A stretch of DNA of 64,000 nt from Rhodanobacteraceae bacterium (GTDB lineage: Bacteria > Pseudomonadota > Gammaproteobacteria > Xanthomonadales > Rhodanobacteraceae): assembly GCA_009996615.1 (NCBI GenBank), contig JAACZU010000018.1, positions 1-64,000 of the forward strand, written 5' to 3'. How positions within the stretch are numbered: the stretch's first letter is position 1; the number at the start of each line of letters is the position of its first letter. A program made the translations under genes and the position numbers. Shown here one piece after another: positions 1 through 8,505 of this stretch. Below the pieces are notes generated by a model. It was not told the DNA's origin, did not search any database, and saw nothing but the letters and a program-made list of their open reading frames with translations.

Positions 1-2
1 GG

Positions 3-776
3 GTAGCGGGCTCTCATCCCGCTAGCATCCACTATCTTGGCGAGACTTTGAACAGGTTCTTAGGGTGGAGCTTCCGAAAATACTCGGGAACGCTGCTCAT
101 CAAGCCAAGCAGGAAGAACGCAGAGGCGTTCTATCGCAAGGCGAAGGAAGTCATCAGTCGCCACAAGGCGGTGAGGCAGGAGACGTTGATCCGCCTGCTG
201 AACCCGTTGCTGCGAGGCTGGGCCAACTACCACAGCCCCGTGGTCGCCAAGGCCGCGTTCAGTCGCATGGATCACCTGTTGTACCGGGCGATCTGGCGAT
301 GGTGCAGACGGCGACACCCGAAGAAGAATGCCCTCTGGGTACGGAAGAAGTACTTCCGCACGGAAGGCGCTCGACATTGGGTATTCGCCACCACGGCCAC
401 AAGAAAGGACGGCACCGAGGTTCCGGTGGCGCTGTACAAGCTGCCGGACACTCCGATCCGTCGCCACAAGAAGGTCAAGGGAAGCTACAACCCCTACGAC
501 CCGGCCGATGAGCTCTTCGGCGAGAAGCTGCGACAGGAGCGCCTGCTGCACAGCAGGCGCCACCGCAAGCAGTGGACTTCGCTGTACCTCGCACAGAACG
601 GCCGCTGCGCGCTGTGCGGATGCGCCATCACACGGGAAACCGGGTGGGACGATCACCACGTCATCCCCAAGGCGGCAGGCGGATCGGATACCCTAGAGAA
701 CCGCGTACTGCTGCATCCGACATGTCACGTTCGTGTTCATCAACTAGGTTTGACGGTTGTGAAACCGGCTCCCTGA
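3..776 (+). CDS. Group II intron maturase, C-terminal part with HNH endonuclease (5' cut by window)
   Basis: This is the C-terminal part of a group II intron-encoded protein, which helps its intron splice and move. The frame is open from base 3, so the reverse transcriptase core lies upstream, outside the window. The visible part starts at FLGWSFRKYSG, runs through the maturase (X) domain with LNPLLRGWANYH, and ends in an HNH nuclease: CALCG, DDHH, an Asn and HPTCH, closing with LTVVKPAP as in other CL-type intron proteins. A TTG at 48 is the first in-frame start in the window but is unlikely to be real. The residues just before FLGW do not look like the usual GFxFLG, and the +1 frame there reads DFEQ, so an old frameshift near 50-60 is possible. 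Domain V RNA follows 20 nt after the stop. Confidence 0.85.
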   Translation, partial: VAGSHPASIHYLGETLNRFLGWSFRKYSGTLLIKPSRKNAEAFYRKAKEVISRHKAVRQETLIRLLNPLLRGWANYHSPVVAKAAFSRMDHLLYRAIWRWCRRRHPKKNALWVRKKYFRTEGARHWVFATTATRKDGTEVPVALYKLPDTPIRRHKKVKGSYNPYDPADELFGEKLRQERLLHSRRHRKQWTSLYLAQNGRCALCGCAITRETGWDDHHVIPKAAGGSDTLENRVLLHPTCHVRVHQLGLTVVKPAP

Positions 777-796
777 CGGGAGTTTTCTGCTGGCTT

Positions 797-871
797 GAGC
801 CGTATGCGGGGAAACTCGCACGTACGGTTCTTAGGGGGGGGCGGCCATGAAAATGGCCGCTCCCACCCGAC
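797..871 (+). ncRNA. Group II intron RNA domains V and VI (3' end of intron)
   Basis: Bases 797-831 (starting GAGCCGTATGCG, with GAAA loop, ending GTACGGTTCT) match the conserved domain V hairpin, including the catalytic AGC triad. Bases 834-871 form a second hairpin: G-run, GCGGCCAT, GAAA loop, ATGGCCGC, CTCCC, then an A-containing ACCCGAC tail. This fits domain VI with its branch-point region and a 3' splice site near 871. The exact splice point is inferred. The ATG codons at 847 and 853 fall in the domain VI loop. Confidence 0.8.
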
Positions 872-2052
872 ATCGTGAAACCGCGGGCGCGCTGCCCCTG
901 ATCCAGCTCAAGACCGAACGCCGCTCGAACCATCCCTGGATCTTCCAGAAGATGGTCGAACGGCCGGACCCCAAACCCAAGCCCGGCAGCATCGTCGACA
1001 TCGTCGACCGCGAGGGCCACTTCGCCGGCCGCGGCTTCTACAACGGCCACTCGCGCATCGCGCTGCGCGTGCTGACGCAGGATCCGGACGAGGCGGTCGA
1101 CGAGGCGTTCTTCGCGCGCAAGATCGCCGCTGCGGTCGCGCTGCGCCGCGACCTGCTCAAGCTCGACCAGGTCACCGACGCCTATCGCCTGATCCACTCC
1201 GAGGGCGACGGCCTGTCGGGCCTCGTCGTCGACCGCTTCGCCGACACGTTGGTGGTCGAGTTCTTCTCCGCCGGCATGTTCAAGCAGCGCGACCTGATCC
1301 GCCACTGCCTGCTCGAGCATTTCCCGGACAGCACGGTCTACGCGTTCGCCGAGGAGCACGTGCAAAAGCAGGAAAGCTTCGACTGCGCGACCCCGCCGAC
1401 GCCCAAGCCCACCGTGATCCACGAGCACGGCGTCGCGTTCCATGCCGCGCCCGGCACCAAGCACAAGACCGGCTTCTTCGCCGACCAGCGCGACAACCGC
1501 AAGCTCTTGGCCGAGTTCTGCCAGGACAAGCGCGTGCTGGACCTGTGCTGCAACTCGGGCGGCTTCGCGATCTACGCCAAGACGATCGGCGGCGCGAAGG
1601 ACGTCGTCGGCGTCGACCTCGACGAGGAGATCCTCGAGATCGCGGCGAAGAACGCCTACCTCAACAAGGTCAAGGTGCGCTTCGTGCAGGCCGACATCTT
1701 CCACTGGCTGCGCGACTTCCAGGGCAACCGCGCCGAGAAGTTCGACGTCGTGGTCCTCGACCCGGCCAAGATGACGCGCGACCGCGAGCAGGTGATCCCG
1801 GCGCTGAAGAAGTACCTGGACATGAACAAGCTCGCGCTCGGCGCGGTCAAGCCGGGCGGCGTGTTCGTGACCTGTTCGTGCACGGGCCTGGTCAGCGAGG
1901 AGCAGTTCCTCGACATGCTGCGCCGCGCCGCGTTCTACGCCGGCCGCACCGTGCAGGTGCTCAAGGTGACCGGCGCCGGTCCGGACCACCCGTGGCAGGC
2001 GCACGTGCCGGAGTCGCGCTACCTGAAGGCGGTGTTCTGCCGCGTCGAATAG
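847..2052 (+). CDS. Class I SAM-dependent 23S rRNA methyltransferase, RlmI-like
   Basis: A 401-residue protein of the RlmI family, which makes m5C in 23S rRNA. The PUA-like N-terminal domain covers about residues 15-90 (HPWIFQKM ... VDIVD ... GRGFYN). A central segment with EGDGLSGLVVDR follows, then the Rossmann methyltransferase with VLDLCCNSGGFAIYA (SAM site), DVVVLDPAK (motif IV) and FVTCSCTGLVS, whose Cys residues suit cytosine-C5 chemistry. The start is odd: the only ATG codons (847, 853) lie in the hairpin of the group II intron, and no in-frame ATG or GTG follows before the conserved LPLIQLKTERR region. The native start was therefore probably in the exon upstream of the intron, or this gene now uses an intron-derived start. 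The family assignment is firm; the exact target base is by homology. Confidence 0.85.
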   Translation: MKMAAPTRHRETAGALPLIQLKTERRSNHPWIFQKMVERPDPKPKPGSIVDIVDREGHFAGRGFYNGHSRIALRVLTQDPDEAVDEAFFARKIAAAVALRRDLLKLDQVTDAYRLIHSEGDGLSGLVVDRFADTLVVEFFSAGMFKQRDLIRHCLLEHFPDSTVYAFAEEHVQKQESFDCATPPTPKPTVIHEHGVAFHAAPGTKHKTGFFADQRDNRKLLAEFCQDKRVLDLCCNSGGFAIYAKTIGGAKDVVGVDLDEEILEIAAKNAYLNKVKVRFVQADIFHWLRDFQGNRAEKFDVVVLDPAKMTRDREQVIPALKKYLDMNKLALGAVKPGGVFVTCSCTGLVSEEQFLDMLRRAAFYAGRTVQVLKVTGAGPDHPWQAHVPESRYLKAVFCRVE

Positions 2053-2061
2053 GCCGCTCTT

Positions 2062-2249
2062 CGTAGGCTGGGCGCGCACAGCGCGACCGGCGCTTTCCCG
2101 CCAAACCGTAGCGCTGCCACGCCGGCGCCGGCCGGCCTGCGGCCGTCCAGCCTACGCGCGCACAGCGCGACCGGCGCTTTCCCGTCACGTCAGATGCCGG
2201 CCGGCCTCGCGGCCGTCCAGCCTACGAGCACCGCGCGACCGGCGCTTTT
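2062..2249. repeat. REP/BIME cluster, family A
   Basis: Alternating forward and reverse copies of a short palindromic unit fill this gap. Each begins or ends with CGTAGGCTGG (or CCAGCCTACG), followed by a GC-rich hairpin such as GCGCGCACAGCGCG or GGCCGCAGGCC. The GTAG tetranucleotide next to the hairpin is the hallmark of REP elements recognised by REP-associated tyrosine transposases. The cluster ends just before the transposase gene. Confidence 0.85.
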
Positions 2250-2346
2250 GTCGGCGTTCTCGCACGCCAGCATGCGACGGATCGGCCTTCCGCATTCGCT
2301 GCCTCGCATCGATGCTGTCCGCCGACCTTCGAACGGACCGAACCCG

Positions 2347-2862
2347 ATGCGGATCTGGCGGCGCCACTACGAAGCGGGCGGAACCTATTTCTTCACCGTC
2401 GTGACCGCCAGGCGCTGGCCGTGCTTCACCACACCTTGGCACGTCCGGCTGCTTGGCGACGCTTTCCGCCACACGCGCGCCGCGCATCCATTCGCCAGCG
2501 ATGCCATCGTGGTCCTGCCCGACCACCTGCACTGCATCTGGACGCTGCCGCCTGCCGATACCGACTTCTCGCTGCGCTGGCAGCTGATCAAGAAGCACTT
2601 CACGGCCAACCTGCGGGCGACCGACACGCGACTTCCACCCAGGATCTGGCAGCCGCGCTTCTGGGAACACCGCATCCGCGACGACGCGGATCTCGGCCGC
2701 CATCTCGATTACCTGCACTACAATCCGGTCAAGCATGGCCTTGCGGCCGCGCCGGGCCAGTGGCCGTACTCGACCTTCATACGCCATGTCCGCCGTGGCG
2801 TGTACGGGCCTGACTGGGGCGCGGCGGCCCCGCCGCGCATTGCAGGCATGGACCACGAATAG
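2347..2862 (+). CDS. REP-associated tyrosine transposase (RAYT)
   Basis: A 171-residue Y1 (HUH) single-strand nuclease of the IS200-like family, domesticated to act on REP sequences. It has the family N-terminus RRHYEAGGTYFFTVVT, the HUH motif as H60-L-H62 in LPDHLHCIW, and the catalytic tyrosine region DYLHYNPVKHG (Y122 or Y125). The ATG at 2347 is chosen because the longer frame back to 2194 runs through REP sequence, and homologues start close to the RRHYE motif. REP clusters of one family lie on both sides (2062-2249, 2900-3009), the classical REPtron arrangement. It probably cuts and rejoins single-stranded REP DNA at the GTAG end. The reading frame is intact. Confidence 0.9.
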   Translation: MRIWRRHYEAGGTYFFTVVTARRWPCFTTPWHVRLLGDAFRHTRAAHPFASDAIVVLPDHLHCIWTLPPADTDFSLRWQLIKKHFTANLRATDTRLPPRIWQPRFWEHRIRDDADLGRHLDYLHYNPVKHGLAAAPGQWPYSTFIRHVRRGVYGPDWGAAAPPRIAGMDHE

Positions 2863-2899
2863 CCGATCGCGCCGCGCTGCATGCCCACATCGGATGCTT

Positions 2900-3009
2900 C
2901 GTAGGCTGGGCGCGCGCAGCGCGACCGGCGCATGCCGTCACACGGCGCCGCCACATCGTCAACGCCGGCCGGCCTGCGGCCGTCCAGCCTACGCGCACAG
3001 CGCGACTGG
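2900..3009. repeat. REP/BIME pair, family A, downstream of the RAYT
   Basis: One forward unit (CGTAGGCTGGGCGCG at 2900) and one inverted unit (GCCGGCCGGCCTGCG to CCAGCCTACG near 2993) are separated by about 40 nt. They match the cluster upstream of the transposase. The pair sits between the convergent transposase and protease genes and touches the protease stop codon. Confidence 0.85.
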
Positions 3010-4893
3010 CTACTTCTGCGTGCCCGCCCAGCGCGGCGCGATGCGCTCGGCCAGCACCAGCTCGGCGCGGCCGGGCTGGCCGGCGCGCTGGTACTCGACC
3101 ACGAGCTTCGTGCCGGCCGGCAGCTCGCGCAGGCGCTGGCGCCAGTCGGCCAGCGTGCGCGTGGCGATCTTCTCGCCGCCGATCGCGGTCAGGCGGTCGT
3201 CGACCTTGAGGCCAGCCTTCGCCGCCGCGCTGCCGGCGGCGACGTCGGCGACCTTCAGCGCGTCGCCGGCGCCAAGCAGCCACAGGCCGCTGCGGTCGAA
3301 CACGTCCGGCGCGCCGAATGCCGCGTTCGGCGCGAGGTACATCGTCTTCTTGCCGTAGTCGAACGAGACGGTGAAGCGCTTGAGCACGCCACCGCCGAGG
3401 TTGGCGGACAGGTCGGGACTGGCGAACGAACCCTTGTCGCCGGTGTAGAGGTCGCCGGCGACGCCGTCGATGGCGAGGTCGCCGAGCGTCAGGCGGCCGA
3501 AGCGCGCCGGGCGACCGCGGTTCGGGCCACCGACGCCCCAGCCGACCACGCTCTCGGTGTCGGCGCCGTACTTGGCGACCAGGCCGTGCTCGCGCACGAA
3601 CGGCGAGTGCAGCGTCAGCGAGGCGCGCGAACCGGTGTCGATGCTGGCGCGGATCGGCAGTCCGTCGAGCGTGCCGGTCACCACCGGGATGCGCTCGGCC
3701 TGCTCGAACGGCAGCGCCCGCGCGCCGGCCGGCGGCGCGAACTTCGCCGGCTCCGTCAGCGTCAGCACGTGGCCGGCGTAGTCGATCGTGACGCCGAAGC
3801 GGCGGAACATCTCGTAGCCGACCAGGCCGTCGGCCTCGACGCCCTCGACCGCCGGCAGCTCGCCGAGGTCGATCACGTAGAACACCGGCTTGGCCAGCAC
3901 CGCGCCGCCGACGCGCACCTCCTTCGCATGCGCGAGCGCGAGGTCGACCTCCTGCTCACCGACGCCGCGCGCGGCCAGCTTGCCCTCGGCGGCGAGGCCG
4001 AACTTCTTCGCCGCGGTCGGCGTCAGCAGGTTCACGCCGCCGGTGTCGACGAGGAAGCGCGCCGGCTTGCCGTCGATCGTGCCGTCGACGTAGATGTGGT
4101 TGTTGACCAACTCGAACGGAATCTTCGTGACCCCACCGGCGGCGTCGATGTGCGCGGTCGCGGCCATCTCCGGCACCGCGAAGTCGGCATCGGCGACCGC
4201 GACGTTCGGCGTGACGCGCTCGATGCGCAGCTCGGTGCGGCGGCGCGGATCGGTGCGCCCGGCCGTGTCGGTCAGCGCGGTGACGGAATGGAACGGCAGC
4301 GTGAAGCCGTCGGTCTCGCGCCAGTCGTCGAACGTGGTCGTCGCGGTGTCCTGGCCCTGCGCCTGCACGACGCGTGCGAGGCGGTGCGTGGCCGCATCGA
4401 ACCACAGCGTCAGCGGTTCGCCGCCCTCCGGGGTCGCCTCGACGACGGCATAGCGGCGGCCGTCGACCTCGCGCGCCTCGACCTTGCCATAGCGCGCCGG
4501 CAGGCGCGCCGGATACCAGTAGCCACGCGCATCGAGCCAGGCCTGGCTGCGCGCGCGCCGCTTCGCCTCGGGCGCATCGAGCGTAGCCACCTCGCCGCCC
4601 GGATCGCGCGACCAGCCATGCGTGCCGTCGTAGCCGTCGGCGCCCTCGACCGGGCCGAGCCGGTATTCAGTCACCGAGCGTGCGCCGGCGAGGTCCTGCA
4701 CGGCGCGGAACGTGCCGTCGAGGCCGCCGGCATGCAGCGTGCCGCTCGTCTCGAGGGTCTTCACCGCGTCCCAGCGCGCACCGCCGCTGGCGGCCTTGTC
4801 GCGGGCGATCAGCGCCGCCGCCTCGTCGGCGGTGGCAGCCGCTGCCGCCAGCGCGAACGCGGCCAGCAGCGGGGTCAACAGATGCTTGAGCAT
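3010..4893 (-). CDS. Secreted aspartyl protease with two retropepsin-like domains and a C-terminal PDZ domain
   Basis: A 627-residue exported protein. The ATG at 4893 gives a clear signal peptide (MLKHLLTPLLAAFALAAAAATA); the longer open frame to 5085 overlaps the divergent regulator and is rejected. Residues about 23-250 are a lipoprotein-carrier-like region found in such proteins. Two aspartyl protease lobes follow, each with a DTG active site: FLVDTGGVNLLT and IRASIDTGSRASLT. The last 90 residues form a PDZ-like domain (AAAKAGLKVDDRLTAIGG). It should act in the periplasm, but its substrate is unknown. It is divergent from an ArsR-type regulator that probably controls it through the shared 85-nt region. 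Confidence 0.8.
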   Translation of the reverse strand: MLKHLLTPLLAAFALAAAAATADEAAALIARDKAASGGARWDAVKTLETSGTLHAGGLDGTFRAVQDLAGARSVTEYRLGPVEGADGYDGTHGWSRDPGGEVATLDAPEAKRRARSQAWLDARGYWYPARLPARYGKVEAREVDGRRYAVVEATPEGGEPLTLWFDAATHRLARVVQAQGQDTATTTFDDWRETDGFTLPFHSVTALTDTAGRTDPRRRTELRIERVTPNVAVADADFAVPEMAATAHIDAAGGVTKIPFELVNNHIYVDGTIDGKPARFLVDTGGVNLLTPTAAKKFGLAAEGKLAARGVGEQEVDLALAHAKEVRVGGAVLAKPVFYVIDLGELPAVEGVEADGLVGYEMFRRFGVTIDYAGHVLTLTEPAKFAPPAGARALPFEQAERIPVVTGTLDGLPIRASIDTGSRASLTLHSPFVREHGLVAKYGADTESVVGWGVGGPNRGRPARFGRLTLGDLAIDGVAGDLYTGDKGSFASPDLSANLGGGVLKRFTVSFDYGKKTMYLAPNAAFGAPDVFDRSGLWLLGAGDALKVADVAAGSAAAKAGLKVDDRLTAIGGEKIATRTLADWRQRLRELPAGTKLVVEYQRAGQPGRAELVLAERIAPRWAGTQK

Positions 4894-4946
4894 GGTTCTC
4901 TCCGATGGGAGCCGCGGTTGCGCGGCGGTCCTTACGGTTGAATAAT

Positions 4947-4964
4947 CGTTGCAAATTTCAAACG
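4947..4964. promoter_or_regulatory. Palindromic candidate operator between protease and ArsR-type regulator
   Basis: The AT-rich imperfect palindrome CGTTGCAAATTTCAAACG is centred on AAATTT and lies in the short divergent gap. It is the most AT-rich stretch nearby and would overlap promoters on both sides. Its role as the regulator's binding site is inferred. Confidence 0.45.
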
Positions 4965-4978
4965 AGGCAACCCAACCA

Positions 4979-5578
4979 ATGGCACGGATGACCGTCATCG
5001 AAGACGCGGCTGCGATCGACCTGCTCGCCTCGCCGACGCGGCTGGAGATCATCGACGCGCTGGAGGCGTGCGCCGCGCCCGTCACGGTCGCCGAGCTCGC
5101 CGCGCAGCTCGGCCGGCCGGCCGACGGCCTGTACTACCACCTGCGCCAGCTCGCCGACGCCGGCCTGGTCGAGGAGGAGGGTGCGCCGGAGGTGCGCCGC
5201 TACCGCACGCCCACACGCGCCGGCGAACGCCTGCGCGTGCGCTACCACCCGGGCGACACGCCGAACGCGAAAGCGGTCGCGCGCGCGGTGGCGAGCCTGC
5301 TGCGCGTCGGCAGCCGCGACTTCACGCGCGCGCTGACCGATCCGGCCAGCGTGGTCGAGGGACCGCAGCGCGACCTGTGGGCCGCGCGCGGCACCGGCTG
5401 GGTCGAGCCGGAGGATCTCGCCGAAATCAACCGCCTGCTCGCGCGCATTGGCGAACTGCTGCACCGCTCGCGCTGCGCACGCAGCGGCAAGCTGGTCGCG
5501 CTGTCGTGGGTGCTGGCACCACTCGATGCGCAGCCGGCGCGGCGGCGTGCGCCGCGACGGGCGGCGAAGCAGGGTTGA
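4979..5578 (+). CDS. ArsR-type winged-helix transcriptional regulator
   Basis: About 199 residues. The N-terminal half is a winged helix: [49 protein letters not shown] (recognition helix), then the wing [10 protein letters not shown]. The C-terminal half is helical and may bind an effector or mediate dimerisation; no metal-binding Cys pair of the classical ArsR type is present. The ATG at 4979 is preferred over the TTG at 4949, which lies inside the candidate operator palindrome. Divergent from the aspartyl protease gene, so local repression of that gene and of itself is likely. The ligand is unknown. Confidence 0.8.
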   Translation: MARMTVIEDAAAIDLLASPTRLEIIDALEACAAPVTVAELAAQLGRPADGLYYHLRQLADAGLVEEEGAPEVRRYRTPTRAGERLRVRYHPGDTPNAKAVARAVASLLRVGSRDFTRALTDPASVVEGPQRDLWAARGTGWVEPEDLAEINRLLARIGELLHRSRCARSGKLVALSWVLAPLDAQPARRRAPRRAAKQG

Positions 5579-5646
5579 ACGACGCACGCCATCACGAGCG
5601 GCGACGGCAGCGGCTACACTGCGTCCCCGCTCTTCCGGAGTCCGCC

Positions 5647-6243
5647 ATGAAGTCCAAGCCCAGCCCCGCCCCGACCCAGACCGAAGCCGAGGAAGCCGTG
5701 CGCACGCTGCTGCGCTGGGCCGGCGAGGATCCCACGCGCGAAGGCCTGCTCGACACGCCCTCGCGCGTGGCCAAGGCCTACCGCGACTGGTTCTCCGGCT
5801 ACGCGATCGATCCGGCCGAATACCTCGGACGCACGTTCGAGGAGGTCGCCGGCTACGACGAGATGATCGTGCTGCGCGACATCCCGTTCGAGTCGTTCTG
5901 CGAGCACCACATGGCGCCGATCATCGGCCGCGCGCACGTCGGCTACCTGCCGACCGACAAGGTGGTCGGCATCTCCAAGCTCGCGCGCGTGGTCGACGCC
6001 TATGCGCGGCGCTTCCAGGTACAGGAGAAGATGACCGCGCAGATCGCGCACTGCATCGACCTGGTGCTGAAGCCGCGCGGCGTCGGCGTCGTCATCGACG
6101 CGACCCACCAGTGCATGACCACGCGTGGCGTGCACAAGCGCGGCGTGTCGATGATCACCAGCCAGATGCTCGGCAGCTTCCGCGAGGACGCGCGCACGCG
6201 CGCCGAGTTCCTGCGCTTCATCGACATCGACAGCGGGCGCTGA
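5647..6243 (+). CDS. folE: GTP cyclohydrolase I
   Basis: A 198-residue FolE, which converts GTP to 7,8-dihydroneopterin triphosphate at the entry to folate (and tetrahydrobiopterin or queuosine precursor) synthesis. The zinc ligands are visible: C85 and H88 in FCEHHMAP and C156 in HQCMTTRG. Other hallmarks are [20 protein letters not shown] and RFQVQEKMT. The length suits the bacterial enzyme. The ATG at 5647 follows a 68-nt gap, so the gene likely has its own promoter or is read through from the regulator. Convergent with the molybdenum hydroxylase operon. Confidence 0.95.
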   Translation: MKSKPSPAPTQTEAEEAVRTLLRWAGEDPTREGLLDTPSRVAKAYRDWFSGYAIDPAEYLGRTFEEVAGYDEMIVLRDIPFESFCEHHMAPIIGRAHVGYLPTDKVVGISKLARVVDAYARRFQVQEKMTAQIAHCIDLVLKPRGVGVVIDATHQCMTTRGVHKRGVSMITSQMLGSFREDARTRAEFLRFIDIDSGR

Positions 6244-6258
6244 GCTGCGTCGGCACAC

Positions 6259-6285
6259 GTGCAGGAGCGGCTTCAGCCGAGATGC
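6259..6285. repeat. Single REP unit, family B
   Basis: GTGCAGGAGCGGCTTCAGCC plus GAGATGC is a slightly diverged copy of the hairpin-forming unit that recurs at 10537, 13576, 44549 and 54463. It lies just after folE. Confidence 0.7.
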
Positions 6286-6312
6286 TTCCCTGCGCGGCGA
6301 GCATCGTCCGGA

Positions 6313-6358
6313 CACCATCCCCACCCAACCCTCCCCTTGAAGGGGAGGGCTTGAAAGC
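6313..6358. repeat. Family C element
   Basis: CACCATCCCCACCCAACC followed by the palindrome CCCTCCCCTTGAAGGGGAGG and GCTTGAAAGC. It ends 18 nt from the stop codon of the minus-strand molybdenum hydroxylase gene. Near-identical copies occur at 19939, 31060 and 54503, and a split copy at 37713. Confidence 0.9.
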
Positions 6359-6375
6359 ATCGCGGCGGACAGCCG

Positions 6376-8505
6376 TCAGGCGAACGTCACCCCGCCATCG
6401 GCCAGCGGCAGCGAGCGGATGCGTTGGCCGGTCAGCGCGAACACCGCGTTCGCGATCGCCGGCGCGACCAGCGGCACGCCGGTTTCGCCGATGCCGCCGG
6501 GCTTGTCGCCACCTTCGATCAGGTGCACCGCAATCGGCGGCACCTCGCCGATGCGCGGGATCGGGAAGTCGCCGAAATTGGCCTGCTCGACGCGGCCGTC
6601 CTTGAACGTGATCTTGCTGCGCAGCGCGTCGATCAGTCCGTTGATCGCGCCGCCCTGCAGCTGCGCGACGATCTGGTCCGGATGCACCGCGATGCCCGGA
6701 TCGACCGCGAAGGTCAGGCGCTCGAGCTTGACCCGCTTGGCATCGCCGGAGATTTCCGCCACCAGCGCCAGGTGCGTGTCGTAGCACTCCATCGAGGCGA
6801 CGCCGAACGCGCGGCCCGGCGCCGGTTTGGTCGTCCAGCCGGCCTCCTTCGCCGCGCGCTCGAGCACCGCGCGCTGGCGCGGCTGCGCGTCGAGCATCGC
6901 GGCGCGGAACGCGACCGGATCGGCACCGGCCGCGTGTGCGAGTTCGTCGATGAAGGACTCGATCGCGAACGCGTTCAGCGCGTTGCTGACCGAGCGCCAG
7001 TAGCCGACGCGCACACCGACCTCCTGGATCACCGTGCGCAGGTCGAGGTTCGGGATGCCGTAGGTCAGGTTCGCCACGCCCTCGACCATGAAGCCGTCGA
7101 TGCCGTCCTTGACCACGCCCGGGAACATCCGGTTGGTGATCGACGGCGACACCAGCGTGTAGGCGAGCGCGTGCACGCGGCCGTCCTGCACGCTGCCGCG
7201 CAACAGGTGCAGCGCCGGCGGCCGGTACACGTCGTGGCGCACGTCGTCCTCGCGCGACCAGATCAGCTTGACCGGCGTGCCAGGCACCGCCTTGGCGATC
7301 GCCACCGCCTGCGCGACGTAGTCGGTGTCCAGGCGCCGGCCGAAGCCACCGCCGATCTGCTGCGAGTGGATGCGCACGCGCTCCGGCTTCACGCCGGCCG
7401 CCTGCGCGGCGAGCGCCTGCGCGCGCTGCGGATGCTGGTTGCTGGCCCATACGTCGACGCCGTCGCGGCCGACGCGCGCGGTGCAGTTCTGCGGCTCCAT
7501 CGTCACGTGCGCGAGCATCTGCGAGGTGTAGCGCGCCTCGATCGGCTTGCTCCGCGCGAACACCGCCTCGACGTCGCCGGCCTGCTTGACGCGCGCGCCG
7601 GACTGCTCCTTCGCACGCTCGAGCGTGGCGTAGATCGCCGCGTTGTCGAGCCTGGCCTGCGCGCCCTCGTCCCATTGCACCTTGAGCTCGGCCAGCGCCT
7701 GCTGCGCCTGCCACCAGTGGTCGGCGATGACCGCCACGCCCTCGCCGATCGACACGACCTTGCGCACACCGGGGCGCTTGGCCGCGGCGCTGCCGTCGAA
7801 CGAGGCGACCTTGCCGCCGTGCACCGGGCACGGCAGCAGCGCCGCGTGCAGCAGGCCGGGCAGTTGGATGTCGATGCCGTACACGGTCTGGCCGCGCGCC
7901 TTGGCCGCGCCGTCCAGCCGCGCCAGCGGCCGGCCGATCAGGCGGAATTCCGCGCGTGGCTTCAGCGGCACGTCCTTCGGTACCGGCTGCTTCGCCGCGG
8001 CGTCCGCGAGCGCGCCGAACGCCAGCGTGCGCGTGCCGTGCACGACCTGGCCATCGGCCACCGTGCATTCGGCGGCCGGCACGTCCCACATCGCGGCGGC
8101 GGCGCCGACCAGCATCGTGCGCGCGGCCGCACCGGCCTGGCGCAGTTTGATCCACGAATCGCGCACGCTGGTGCTGCCGCCGGTGATCTGCGCGCCGAGC
8201 ATGCCGTTGACGTAGGCCGGATCGGCCGGCGCCTGCACGACCTCGACCGTGCGCGGATCGACCCCGAGCTCCTCCGCCAGCAGCATGCTGAGCGAGGTGT
8301 GGACGTCCTGGCCCATCTCGTTGCGCGGGCAGACCAGTTGCACGCGCCCGTCCGGGCGCACCGCGATCCAGGCGTTGGCGGTGAAGCCGGATGCCGCCGG
8401 CGCCGCGCCGGCCGGCGCCCAGCGGAAGCCGAGCACGAGTCCGCCGCCGAGCAGCGCGCCCGCCTGCAGGAACTGCCGCCGCGAGAGATGAATGTTCGCG
8501 CTCAT
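6376..8505 (-). CDS. Molybdopterin-binding large subunit of a two-subunit molybdenum hydroxylase (isoquinoline/aldehyde oxidoreductase type)
   Basis: A 709-residue catalytic subunit of the xanthine oxidase family. It oxidises aldehydes or N-heterocycles using a molybdenum cytosine dinucleotide cofactor. The N-terminus carries a twin-arginine signal ([21 protein letters not shown]), so the enzyme is exported folded. The family segments [38 protein letters not shown] and [19 protein letters not shown] are present. The ATG at 8505 overlaps the TGA of the upstream 2Fe-2S subunit (ATGA), so the two are co-translated. No FAD subunit gene is nearby, which fits IorAB-type enzymes that pass electrons to a cytochrome. 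The substrate cannot be told from sequence. Confidence 0.88.
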   Translation of the reverse strand: MSANIHLSRRQFLQAGALLGGGLVLGFRWAPAGAAPAASGFTANAWIAVRPDGRVQLVCPRNEMGQDVHTSLSMLLAEELGVDPRTVEVVQAPADPAYVNGMLGAQITGGSTSVRDSWIKLRQAGAAARTMLVGAAAAMWDVPAAECTVADGQVVHGTRTLAFGALADAAAKQPVPKDVPLKPRAEFRLIGRPLARLDGAAKARGQTVYGIDIQLPGLLHAALLPCPVHGGKVASFDGSAAAKRPGVRKVVSIGEGVAVIADHWWQAQQALAELKVQWDEGAQARLDNAAIYATLERAKEQSGARVKQAGDVEAVFARSKPIEARYTSQMLAHVTMEPQNCTARVGRDGVDVWASNQHPQRAQALAAQAAGVKPERVRIHSQQIGGGFGRRLDTDYVAQAVAIAKAVPGTPVKLIWSREDDVRHDVYRPPALHLLRGSVQDGRVHALAYTLVSPSITNRMFPGVVKDGIDGFMVEGVANLTYGIPNLDLRTVIQEVGVRVGYWRSVSNALNAFAIESFIDELAHAAGADPVAFRAAMLDAQPRQRAVLERAAKEAGWTTKPAPGRAFGVASMECYDTHLALVAEISGDAKRVKLERLTFAVDPGIAVHPDQIVAQLQGGAINGLIDALRSKITFKDGRVEQANFGDFPIPRIGEVPPIAVHLIEGGDKPGGIGETGVPLVAPAIANAVFALTGQRIRSLPLADGGVTFA

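Noticed and set aside
2194-2346. N-terminal extension of the RAYT frame
   Set aside because: These codons run through REP sequence and are not part of the transposase family; the ATG at 2347 fits.
2932-4941. Plus-strand ORF of 669 codons opposite the aspartyl protease
   Set aside because: No recognisable domain; it starts in a REP element and shadows a clear secreted protease.
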